A DNA stretch of 64,000 bases from an uncultured Maribacter sp. (GTDB lineage: Bacteria; Bacteroidota; Bacteroidia; Flavobacteriales; Flavobacteriaceae). This document shows, piece after piece, positions 44,653 to 52,445 of this stretch. The notes under the pieces are model-generated. The model was not told the origin of the DNA, made no database searches, and worked only from the letters and a program-made list of their open reading frames with translations. The position numbers and the translations under genes were made by a program. The stretch is from assembly GCF_947500985.1 (NCBI RefSeq), contig NZ_CANMTX010000003.1:62001-126000 (forward strand). The letters are read 5' to 3'. Each line of letters opens with the position of its first letter. Positions within the stretch are counted from its first letter, which is position 1.

Positions 44653-47205
44653 TTAACTCCCCTCTTTCCGTAACACCTGCAATGGCGGACTATTTAACAC
44701 TCCTCTACTATTCATTAATCCGATAGCTAAAACCAATAACGTAATGCCCGGCAAAACCACCAAAAACGGTATCCAAGAAGGAATAAAAGGTGTGTCGAAA
44801 ATAAAATACGCCAGTAAAAAACTACTCACTAAAGAAAGCAACACTCCTACTCCGCTACCTAAAACACCAAGAAATAAATATTCTAAAGCATTTATTTTTA
44901 AAATCTGTTTACTCTGGGCGCCAAGAGTTCTTAGCAAAACACTCTCACGAATTCGTTGGTATTTACTATTACGAACAGAACCTATTAAGACTATGATACC
45001 AGTAAGAATACTAAAGAATGCCATGAAGGATATAACCCATGAAATCTTATTTAAAATATTCTCGACCAAAGTAACCACTTGTCTCAAATCGATGATTGAG
45101 ACATTGGGAAATTTCTTCACAAGCTCTCGCTGCAGATCAGCTGAAGACTTTTTATCTGGTGCATTGGTGGTCAACACATGAAACTGTGGTGCATTTTCTA
45201 ACACTCCTTTAGGGAATACAATTGAAAAATTAAGTTGCATACGTGCCCAATCTACCTGGCGAATATTACCAACAACGGTAGTCATTAATTTACCCTGAAC
45301 ATTAAATAATAAGGTATCACCAATAGTTACCAAAGCATCATTTGCTACATTATCTGCCAGCGAAATAGGTATTACTTTAGCATTCGGAGCAACAGAAGGT
45401 ATCCACTCCCCTTCTAGTAACTTTTCAGAACCAATCATAGAATCTCTATAGGTTGTTCTAAACTCGTGGTTAAGAATCCATTTGTTCACTCGGGTAGTCG
45501 AATCTAATCGAATATCATTAACATCTCGATCTTTTATACGCTCTAAACGCATGGTTACAATCGGAATATTATCTATAACAGGAAGTCCCTTTGGCGTAAT
45601 TGTATTTGCTACAGCATCCCGTTGGTCTGTTTGTACATCAAATAATATCAAATTCGGACTCTCAGCACTCGCTTCGAACGAGGTTTTGGCAAGTAGAAAA
45701 TCTTTAGTGAAATATAAAGTACTTATTAAAAATGTACCAATCCCAATGGCTAAAATCAGTACTACTGTTTGATTATTAGGCCTGTATAAGTTTAAGAGAC
45801 TCTGTCTTGCTGCAAAGCTCCAAGATTTTGGAAAATAACGTTTTATCAATCGCATAAATAGAATTGACACTCCCGCTAAAATTGAGAAGCTTATTAATAT
45901 ACCTGCAACGAAACTTAATGCGAACTCCCATCTTCCCAATAACCAAAAAGCGAATAACAATACAAAAAGTACAATGGCAACCACAACCCATATTTGATAA
46001 GGTCTTGCCTTTTTACTCGTATCTTCTTGTACTCGTAATACCTGTAAGGGCGATACAAACCATGTATTTACTAACGGCGACAAAGCAAATAAAACAGACA
46101 TACAAACTCCCAGTAATAAGCCGACAAATATTGCTTGAAAAGAAGTAGAAATTTCTACCTGAAAGGGTAAAAACTCTTGTAGTATAAGCGGAAATGTCTG
46201 TTGTAACAACAAACCTATTACCGTACCTATGAGTCCGCCCAACAAGCCCATTCCTGCAATTTGAATAAGATAGATTAAAAACGTTTGCTTTCGTGTAGCG
46301 CCCAAACATTTAAGAACCGCTACCGCTTTTAGTTTCTCTTTAATATAAATATGTACAGAGCTGGCAATACCAACGCACCCTAAAAGAAGTGCAATAAACG
46401 CCACCAAATTTAAGAATCGACCAACGTTTTCATACCTACGACCTAGTCGCTCACTGGTATCTGTATGGGTATCCATATCAGCATTTTCAGCATCTAATAA
46501 CGGATCTACTTTTTTGCTCAGTGCTTCTAAATCTGCTTTATCATCATTGAAATAGTAATTGTACCCCAAACGGCTACCACGTTGCAGGAGGCCACTTTCT
46601 TTCATAAAACGAAATGGCACAATTATAGGTGGTGCTGCTGTCGCACCGATACCAGTACTACCAGGTGCTGTGATCAACGACCCAACAATGGCAAAAGTGG
46701 TTGTACCCAACTTTACACTGTCACCTGGTTTCAAATTATATTGAAGCATTGCAGTGGCATCAACTAATGCACCACCTTTTTCTAAATATTCTTTTGCAGC
46801 TGAGGCAGGTTCCGTTTCTAACTCGCCATAAAAAGGAAAATTACCTTCAATAGCACGTACCTGTACCAATTTTGTAGCAAGGCTTTTGGGGAATGCTGCC
46901 ATCGAGGCAAAATTGACCTCTCTAGCATCATAACCACCTAAAGAATCCATCAATTCAGTAACACGTTCATTGGCAGGCTGATTGCTATCAATAAGAAAAT
47001 CGGCACCCATTAGTGCTTTTGATTGCAAACCAATATTATCTTTAAGATTATCGCTAAAAGATTGAATAGATACCACTGCTGCTATACCTAGAATAATAGA
47101 TGCCATGAACAATAACAGTCGTTTACCGCTAGCTTTGCCATCTCGCCAAGCAATTTTCAACAACCAATTAAATCCGGCTTTTGATGTTCTTTGTGTTAGA
47201 TTCAA
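44653..47205 (-). CDS. ABC transporter permease, YbbP/FtsX-like
   Basis: An 850-residue integral membrane protein with two FtsX-type modules and about ten membrane segments: an N-terminal helix plus periplasmic region, a central block of helices (NLVAFIALLLGCVGIASSVHIYIKEK), a second block, and a C-terminal set (ILTGIIVLIGSVRNSKYQRIRESVLLRTLGA). This is the YbbP-type exporter/mechanotransmission permease. Its start overlaps the ATPase gene's stop by 4 bp (ATGA). Together with that ATPase and the divergent TesA-like esterase it mirrors the E. coli tesA-ybbA-ybbP arrangement. Substrate unknown, possibly hydrophobic or lipid-like. Confidence 0.9.
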   Translation of the reverse strand: MNLTQRTSKAGFNWLLKIAWRDGKASGKRLLLFMASIILGIAAVVSIQSFSDNLKDNIGLQSKALMGADFLIDSNQPANERVTELMDSLGGYDAREVNFASMAAFPKSLATKLVQVRAIEGNFPFYGELETEPASAAKEYLEKGGALVDATAMLQYNLKPGDSVKLGTTTFAIVGSLITAPGSTGIGATAAPPIIVPFRFMKESGLLQRGSRLGYNYYFNDDKADLEALSKKVDPLLDAENADMDTHTDTSERLGRRYENVGRFLNLVAFIALLLGCVGIASSVHIYIKEKLKAVAVLKCLGATRKQTFLIYLIQIAGMGLLGGLIGTVIGLLLQQTFPLILQEFLPFQVEISTSFQAIFVGLLLGVCMSVLFALSPLVNTWFVSPLQVLRVQEDTSKKARPYQIWVVVAIVLFVLLFAFWLLGRWEFALSFVAGILISFSILAGVSILFMRLIKRYFPKSWSFAARQSLLNLYRPNNQTVVLILAIGIGTFLISTLYFTKDFLLAKTSFEASAESPNLILFDVQTDQRDAVANTITPKGLPVIDNIPIVTMRLERIKDRDVNDIRLDSTTRVNKWILNHEFRTTYRDSMIGSEKLLEGEWIPSVAPNAKVIPISLADNVANDALVTIGDTLLFNVQGKLMTTVVGNIRQVDWARMQLNFSIVFPKGVLENAPQFHVLTTNAPDKKSSADLQRELVKKFPNVSIIDLRQVVTLVENILNKISWVISFMAFFSILTGIIVLIGSVRNSKYQRIRESVLLRTLGAQSKQILKINALEYLFLGVLGSGVGVLLSLVSSFLLAYFIFDTPFIPSWIPFLVVLPGITLLVLAIGLMNSRGVLNSPPLQVLRKEGS

Positions 47206-47891
47206 GATATAGAAGTGGTTTCGTTGATTACTATTTTACCACCCTTAAGTCGTAATACATGTTTATTCAGATTAGCCAATTCTAGATCATGGGTAACAAT
47301 AACCAATGTAGTGCCCATTTCTTTATTAAGGTCAAATAATAATTTGATGACCTTTTCGCCAGTTTCCTCATCTAAATTACCCGTTGGCTCATCGGCAAAA
47401 AGTATAGAAGGCTTATTAGAAAACGCTCGTGCCAAAGCAACCCTTTGCTGTTCACCACCAGATAATTGAGATGGGTAATGATCATGACGATCACCCAAAC
47501 CAACTTTAGAAAGCAACTCCATAGCATCTTTAGAAGCATTAGGGGCTCCCTGTAATTCTAAAGGTACACTTACATTCTCTAAAGCTGTTAATGTAGGTAG
47601 TAATTGAAAGTCTTGAAAAATAAATCCAACTTTTTCATTTCTTAGTAACGCTCTTTGATCTTCATTAAGACCACTTAAATCTTCACCACAAAGTTCTATT
47701 ACTCCCTCGTTGATTTCATCTAATCCGGCGCAGAGCCCTAATAATGTAGTTTTTCCACTACCTGAGGGACCAACAATTGCAAAAGTATCGCCTTCTTCAA
47801 TAGAAAAAGAAATATCATCAATTACTGTCAAATTCTTAGATCCGCTTGAATACGTTTTCTTTAGATTACGTACGTTTAATATCTTTGTCAT
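47202..47891 (-). CDS. ABC transporter ATPase, YbbA/LolD-like
   Basis: A 229-residue ABC ATPase of the MacB/LolD group: Walker A GPSGSGKTT (41-49), signature LSGGEQQRVALARAF, Walker B ILFADEPTGNLDEETG and the H-loop VTHD. It is coupled by an ATGA overlap to the YbbP-like permease downstream and should form a complex with it. The esterase gene diverges 62 bp upstream. LolD itself would pair with LolC/E; the 850-residue permease here makes YbbA the better name. Confidence 0.92.
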   Translation of the reverse strand: MTKILNVRNLKKTYSSGSKNLTVIDDISFSIEEGDTFAIVGPSGSGKTTLLGLCAGLDEINEGVIELCGEDLSGLNEDQRALLRNEKVGFIFQDFQLLPTLTALENVSVPLELQGAPNASKDAMELLSKVGLGDRHDHYPSQLSGGEQQRVALARAFSNKPSILFADEPTGNLDEETGEKVIKLLFDLNKEMGTTLVIVTHDLELANLNKHVLRLKGGKIVINETTSIS

Positions 47892-47953
47892 AAATCATTT
47901 TGGTACAAGAGAACAAAATAAAGAAATGATTTGGAATCTAATCAGTTAAGATT

Positions 47954-48691
47954 ATGTTGAAAGTATTAAAGTTTCGTTATTTTTTATTGGTGTTGTTGTT
48001 CGTTGGATGTGGAGAAACTCCAGAAAAGAAACCATATGACACCCAAACAGAAGCTGCAAGTAGTGTTGAAAAGGAAGATATTTATGCGGATGACAAATTA
48101 ATATTGTTCTATGGAAACAGTCTTACCGCTGCGTATGGCTTAGATACGAAGGAAGGATTCCCTAATAGAATTCAACAACGTTTAGATTCTTTAGGATTAG
48201 ATTATAAGGTAATCAATTCCGGATTGAGTGGTGAAACTACCTCTGGAGGATTAAATCGTTTAGACTGGGTACTGAATCAGCCCGTAGATATTTTTGTTTT
48301 AGAATTAGGTGCGAATGACGGATTGCGTGGAATACCCATTACAGAGTCTATGAATAATTTACAGCAGATGATTGATATGGTGAAGGATAAAAATTCTGAA
48401 ACTCAAATAATATTGGCAGGTATGCAGATACCGCCAAATATGGGTGCAGATTATGCATCTCAATTTAAGATGATGTATCCTGCCTTGGCAAAATCCAATG
48501 ATATACTATTGATTCCGTTTTTATTGGAGGGGGTTGCCGGTATTCCGAAATTGAATTTAGAAGATGGAATTCACCCAACTGCAGAAGGACAGCGAATAGT
48601 AACCGGAAATGTTTGGGAAATTTTAAAAACTATTGTGTTACCTAAAGGGGGAACAGAGGTAACCAAGGAACTTGTAGAAGAATTAAACTAG
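47954..48691 (+). CDS. SGNH-hydrolase lipoprotein (TesA/arylesterase-like)
   Basis: A 245-residue GDSL/SGNH esterase anchored as a lipoprotein (LLFVGC, Cys19). Block I is YGNSLTAAYG, with Asn55 in place of the usual Asp of GDSL; the nucleophile Ser56 is kept. Block III reads LGANDGLRG, and the catalytic Asp-His pair is in DGIHPTAEGQ. E. coli TesA, a periplasmic thioesterase/lysophospholipase, is the best-known relative. Encoded divergently from the YbbA/YbbP-like transporter, which suggests action on the same lipid-like substrate; this is inference from conserved order. Confidence 0.9.
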   Translation: MLKVLKFRYFLLVLLFVGCGETPEKKPYDTQTEAASSVEKEDIYADDKLILFYGNSLTAAYGLDTKEGFPNRIQQRLDSLGLDYKVINSGLSGETTSGGLNRLDWVLNQPVDIFVLELGANDGLRGIPITESMNNLQQMIDMVKDKNSETQIILAGMQIPPNMGADYASQFKMMYPALAKSNDILLIPFLLEGVAGIPKLNLEDGIHPTAEGQRIVTGNVWEILKTIVLPKGGTEVTKELVEELN

Positions 48692-48927
48692 GCGAAATAA
48701 ACTGTTCGTACTCTTGCTTTAAAAAGTAAGGCTTGTTTAACTCGTGCATTTTTGACTTTGTAAAACCTTGCAGCTGTTTGAAAACCCTGAGCGTTTACGT
48801 CAGACTTTAATGCTACATCTGCCATGGGCATAACAATAGTCTGTACTTTCGTGTCTGGTGACTTCGATTGTGCTTGGGACTGGGTTCCCAAACAGATAAC
48901 AAGGAATAAAAAAATAATTGCACGCAT
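48688..48927 (-). CDS. Small secreted protein with basic C-terminal motif, member 4
   Basis: A 79-residue exported protein, the most divergent of the five. Signal peptide of about 19 residues (cleavage near SQA-QS), a middle with KVQTIVMPMADVALKSD, then the basic end ARFYKVKNARVKQALLF followed by KARVRTVYFA, which departs from the TK...KLA ending of the others. The KVQTIVM stretch aligns with KVETIEM of member 5. Its stop overlaps the end of the convergent esterase by 4 bp. The upstream 200 bp are packed with repeats (49046-49147). Function unknown. Confidence 0.75.
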   Translation of the reverse strand: MRAIIFLFLVICLGTQSQAQSKSPDTKVQTIVMPMADVALKSDVNAQGFQTAARFYKVKNARVKQALLFKARVRTVYFA

Positions 48928-49408
48928 AATTAAGTAGGTAAATTTGGTTTATAGATAACCCTCTACTTGTAAGTAAACGTATTTCGAATTCGACAAGAGG
49001 TATGGTTTTTACGATGAAAAGTTTACTTTTCGATGTATCACTTCTTTTTGTAGTCCTTTTTCCTACAAAATAATCTTCCACTAGACCCCGAATTTGTGCA
49101 GTTCATCGAATTAATGTGTTTTTTCCTACAAAATATGGTTTTGTGGGTTGGAGGGACTACAGTAGGGAGTTTAAAAATTAGAAGTGTGAATATAGGATTG
49201 AGAGAATAGCTTTTAGAAAATAGATTAGGGCTTTTGGTTGATGGTTGTTAGACATAAAATCAATTTAGCTTTGCTAAATCTATTTTTGAAAATACTTGTC
49301 ATCAATCAATTCTCTAACTTCTGTTTTCTTTTTTCTTTTTTTAACAACTGATATGTACCATGTACTTAATGCTCTCTACCTTATACTTAATATTTATTTC
49401 AAAAAAAA
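48928..49408. other. Gene-free region between members 4 and 5
   Basis: About 480 bp with no credible gene. The half next to member 4 is highly structured: AAGTAAAC (48971-48978) and GTTTACTT (49021-49028) form an inverted repeat, TCGAATTCGA (48984-48993) is a 10-bp palindrome, and the TTTTGTAG repeats follow at 49046-49147. The remainder up to member 5 is AT-rich with nothing recognisable. Confidence 0.5.
49046..49147. repeat. Cluster of TTTTGTAG / CTACAAAA repeats
   Basis: Two inverted pairs in direct repetition: TTTTGTAG (49046-49053) with CTACAAAA (49063-49070), and CCTACAAAA (49125-49133) with TTTTGTGGG (49139-49147, one mismatch). A 16-bp sequence TTTTTCCTACAAAATA occurs exactly at 49057-49072 and 49120-49135, 63 bp apart, about six helical turns. 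It is 120-220 bp upstream of the member 4 start codon. Confidence 0.6.
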
Positions 49409-49645
49409 CTAAGCCATTTTAGGCTTGTTCGCTTTAGTTAAAAAGTTTAAATCTCTTTTGATTCTAGAATTTTTGAATTTGTATAATCTAGCTACTTCTG
49501 TAGTAGTGTTAGCTTCTACTTCATATGTTGTTTCAGTAACGATGCTCATCTCAATAGTTTCAACCTTTACTTCTTCAGTAGAGTTCTGTGCTTGAGCGGT
49601 GAAGCTTAAAAAGATGATGAAGATTGTTGCTATTATTGTTTTCAT
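49409..49645 (-). CDS. Small secreted protein with basic C-terminal motif, member 5
   Basis: A 78-residue exported protein. Signal peptide of about 18-20 residues (TAQAQ-NS), an acidic middle rich in Glu, Thr and Val (STEEVKVETIEMSIVTETT), and the basic end ARLYKFKNSRIKRDLNF followed by LTKANKPKMA. It is closest in layout to members 1 and 2, including the phrase EVARLYK. Upstream, blocks GTGTAAAA and CCTCTAAAAACACC at 49751-49793 match the region before member 3. Not adjacent to any gene of known function. Role unknown. Confidence 0.8.
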   Translation of the reverse strand: MKTIIATIFIIFLSFTAQAQNSTEEVKVETIEMSIVTETTYEVEANTTTEVARLYKFKNSRIKRDLNFLTKANKPKMA

Positions 49646-49996
49646 GACTTGCGTTTGTTACAATAATAGAACGCAGCAGGCCTTGTTTTACTAGGTGATG
49701 AATCGCTGAAAAACCCCTAATTCTCGTTACTTGACACAACTTCAGATAAAGTGTAAAATCACATCGATAAACGACAACACCTCTAAAAACACCTTACCGA
49801 TAATTGATGTATTTAAACGAAACCAGAAGAGAAAGTACAAGCTCAAGTAATCAATTTCAATTTCAAAATATAGAAAAGAGAGTAAAGAATATAGATTTCA
49901 GTTGTTGGTTGTTGAAATAAAAAATCTATTCTATATATTCTCGTGACTAAATTTCAAATACTACATACTTCGTACTTTTTACCATACCCCATCTCT
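49646..49996. other. Upstream region of member 5 and gap before the M23 gene
   Basis: About 350 bp without a gene. The segment 49751-49793 holds GTGTAAAA, GATAAACGACAA and CCTCTAAAAACACC in the same order as blocks at 42907-42969, about 105 bp before the member 5 start. The rest is AT-rich and shows no hairpin or reading frame of note. Confidence 0.45.
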
Positions 49997-50686
49997 TCAA
50001 ACTAATCCTAACTTTAATAGCACATTTGGATCAGGGCAGTTCTCTTTGTAAAAGGATAGCCGCCCTTCAGCACATACACCTGGGTAATCTCCTTCATTAC
50101 CTTCTAAGTCGTGTATAATTTGAAAATGAAGATGTGGGGCATAGTTTACATTAATATCGGGTGTACCTAACATTGCGAGTATTTCTCCTGCTTTAAAGGT
50201 CCTTCCTATATATAGGTCTAATAAAGAATCTACTGCTAAGTGACCATATAAGGTATAAAAAGTGATATCATTAAAAAGATGTTCTAGAATAATGGTTGGT
50301 CCGTAATCACCAATAGTGGCATTATTTTTAAAACTATGAACCTTTCCGTCTAAAGGTACAATGACCTTTGTACCTGCATCACACCAAAAGTCAATTCCCA
50401 AATGAATATTTCGAACAGGTTTACTACTAGAGGTAAAACCTTCCTTATCATTATATAAGTTTCTTTGTTCTAAATATCCGCCGTAGGCAATAATACCTTG
50501 TTTACTTTTAAGCACATCATCTATATAAGATTGACAAACAGCATGATTTGTAATATCTAAATCAATCAAATCTTCATTGTATTTAGAAAGATTTAATGGC
50601 ACATATACATCAGAAGAAATAGTGGCATCTAAAATACAGATGGTTTTTACAGCGTAAGATTCAAGGGTCTGTTGTAATGTATTCAT
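49997..50686 (-). CDS. M23-family peptidase (LytM-like), no signal peptide
   Basis: A 229-residue zinc endopeptidase domain protein. Metal ligands are present as HLGIDFWCDAGT (HxxxD) and HLHFQ near the C-terminus. M23 enzymes cut peptide bridges in peptidoglycan. No signal peptide or lipobox is visible at the N-terminus (MNTLQQTLESYAVKTICIL), so either export is unconventional or the protein acts on another substrate inside the cell; some flavobacterial M23 proteins of this size have the same start. It stands alone, divergent from msrA. Confidence 0.85.
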   Translation of the reverse strand: MNTLQQTLESYAVKTICILDATISSDVYVPLNLSKYNEDLIDLDITNHAVCQSYIDDVLKSKQGIIAYGGYLEQRNLYNDKEGFTSSSKPVRNIHLGIDFWCDAGTKVIVPLDGKVHSFKNNATIGDYGPTIILEHLFNDITFYTLYGHLAVDSLLDLYIGRTFKAGEILAMLGTPDINVNYAPHLHFQIIHDLEGNEGDYPGVCAEGRLSFYKENCPDPNVLLKLGLV

Positions 50687-50787
50687 TTCTCAAAAATATA
50701 ATATCCTTTACTCTCGTTAACATTTTTTAACCCTTTTCCTCGTAAGGTCTTTGTAAATTACCTACAAATTGCTAAAAGAAAATTGTT

Positions 50788-51495
50788 ATGAAATTATTAC
50801 AAATCACTTTATTGACCTGCGCGACCTTAATTGCGACCAGTTGCCAATCTAAAGTCAAGAAAAATACTATTTCCGAAAACACAGAAATTGCAGAAACGGA
50901 ACACGAAGAGATTGAGGAAGAGATAAAATTGAGTCCGCAACAATTAAGTAAATACGAAACTGCTTATTTCGCCAGCGGATGTTTTTGGTGTGTAGAGGCT
51001 ATTTTTGAAAGTGTTAAAGGTGTAAAAGAAGTTGTTTCTGGTTATGCAGGCGGTGAACAAAAGAACCCGACATACGAAGAAGTAGGTTATGGCAAAACCG
51101 ACCATGCAGAGGCTGTTGAAGTATATTATGACCCAAATGAAATTTCGTTCACCCAATTGGTTCAAGTATTCTTTGGTTCTCATGACCCAACCCAACTAAA
51201 TAGACAAGGTCCGGATCGTGGAAGACAATATCGCTCAATTGCTTTTTATAAGAATGAAGAGCAAAAAAATATAATACAAGGTTATATACAAGCACTTACA
51301 GATAATAAAGTGTTCGATAATGATCCAATTACGACAGAAGTTGTACCTTATACTATATTTTACAAGGCAGAGTCGTATCATCAAGATTATGAAAAGAACA
51401 ATCCTAACAACTCCTATATTAGAAACGTTTCTATACCGAGATTAAATAGATTTAAAGAGAACTTTGGAGATTATCTAAAGAAGAGTGCCCATTAA
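50788..51495 (+). CDS. msrA: Peptide-methionine (S)-S-oxide reductase, lipoprotein form
   Basis: Repairs methionine S-sulfoxide in proteins. The catalytic motif is GCFWC with the nucleophile at Cys65, followed by EAIFESVKGVKEVVSGYAGG; later GHD-like and YHQDYEKNNP blocks are typical. An N-terminal extension with a lipobox (LIATSC, Cys19) and an acidic linker (about 30-55) place the enzyme in the envelope, where no cytosolic thioredoxin is available, so an envelope thiol partner must recycle it. The resolving cysteine is not obvious at the C-terminus. Followed by a strong terminator. Confidence 0.95.
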   Translation: MKLLQITLLTCATLIATSCQSKVKKNTISENTEIAETEHEEIEEEIKLSPQQLSKYETAYFASGCFWCVEAIFESVKGVKEVVSGYAGGEQKNPTYEEVGYGKTDHAEAVEVYYDPNEISFTQLVQVFFGSHDPTQLNRQGPDRGRQYRSIAFYKNEEQKNIIQGYIQALTDNKVFDNDPITTEVVPYTIFYKAESYHQDYEKNNPNNSYIRNVSIPRLNRFKENFGDYLKKSAH

Positions 51496-51519
51496 AAGAT
51501 CTCCCATAATATTTTATAT

Positions 51520-51548
51520 AAAAGCATCCTATCTAGGATGCTTTTTTT
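51520..51548 (+). terminator. Rho-independent terminator after msrA
   Basis: An 11-bp perfect stem, AAAAGCATCCT (51520-51530) with AGGATGCTTTT (51535-51545), a four-base loop and a run of eight T. It begins 25 bp after the stop codon. Confidence 0.9.
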
Positions 51549-51710
51549 TGTGCAACAGACTGTACAATAATTACAAAGCACCACAGTTAACCTAAGAATA
51601 AGTAGTTTCTTTTTATTTTATTATATCTTGTCGCCACTTAAATAAGTACTATTAATCTTACATAACTTAAGAAAATGGTATTTTTAAACCATAGATTCCA
51701 AAGCACTATT

Positions 51711-52445
51711 ATGAAATGGACTATTTACCTTTTACTTCTTTTAGGCGTTTTTTCATGCGCAGAAGTTAAGAACAAGAAAAATTCTCAAGCAACCCCAGTT
51801 TCTTATATTAAAGATGCCCCTACCCTAGATGGCAGAGCTATAGAAAACTATTGGAATTTATTAGATTGGAAACCTATTGATCAAAATTGGATTGGTGGTC
51901 CTTTTGATCACGATGATTATAATGGTAGATATAAAATTGCTTGGAACGAAGATGGACTATATCTTCTTTTAGAAATTGTTGACAATACTATTTTAGATAA
52001 GACTGAAGACCCCTTAAAACTTTGGTGGAACGATGATTGCGTGATTGTTTATGTAGATGAAGACAATTCTGGAGGGCAGCACCGCTTTAATCACAATGCA
52101 TTTACCTATCATGTAGCCTTAGATGGCAATGTTGTCGATTTAGGTGTTGACAAAAAGCCGACATTATACAACGATCATATTATATCTAAACATCAAGCAG
52201 AAGGCAATACGACATATTGGGAAATGTTTGTAAAAGTGTACCCAGGCATATATAATGATGACCCGAATATAAAGCCTGCTGTACTTACCGAAAATAAGAA
52301 AATTGGTTTTGCTTTGGCTTATGCAGATAATGATAGTAGCGAGGAACGAGAGAACTTAATAGGCTCTGTATTTGTAGCAGGTGAGAATAAAAACAAGGGA
52401 TGGATAGATGCCAATGTGTTTGGAACCTTGCAATTGGTAAAATAA
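51711..52445 (+). CDS. CBM9-like carbohydrate-binding lipoprotein
   Basis: A 244-residue lipoprotein (start at ATG 51711, lipobox GVFSC with Cys16; an ATG 12 codons earlier is less likely). The body resembles the CBM family 9-like fold found in sugar-binding and ethylbenzene-dehydrogenase-like proteins: IKDAPTLDGRAIENYWNLLDWKPI, KIAWNEDGLYLLLEIVDN, WNDDCVIVYVDEDNSGG and the final GWIDANVFGTLQL are the hallmark strands. No catalytic residues are apparent. Probably binds a sugar at the cell surface. It is convergent with the sigma-factor operon, whose last stop codon is adjacent. Confidence 0.8.
   Translation: MKWTIYLLLLLGVFSCAEVKNKKNSQATPVSYIKDAPTLDGRAIENYWNLLDWKPIDQNWIGGPFDHDDYNGRYKIAWNEDGLYLLLEIVDNTILDKTEDPLKLWWNDDCVIVYVDEDNSGGQHRFNHNAFTYHVALDGNVVDLGVDKKPTLYNDHIISKHQAEGNTTYWEMFVKVYPGIYNDDPNIKPAVLTENKKIGFALAYADNDSSEERENLIGSVFVAGENKNKGWIDANVFGTLQLVK

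Noticed and set aside
44744-45181. A 145-codon frame opposite the YbbP-like permease gene
   Set aside because: Antisense shadow of a clear coding region; its composition is the mirror of membrane-helix codons.
48688-49645. Toxin-antitoxin pair formed by the two small genes at 48688 and 49409
   Set aside because: Both products have signal peptides and belong to the same family, and they are 480 bp apart; no toxin fold or DNA-binding antitoxin is seen.
50691-50698. TATTTTTG promoter element before the M23 peptidase gene
   Set aside because: It is an exact -7 match but only 4 bp from the start codon and has no -33 element, so it would give a leaderless or truncated message; probably chance in AT-rich DNA.
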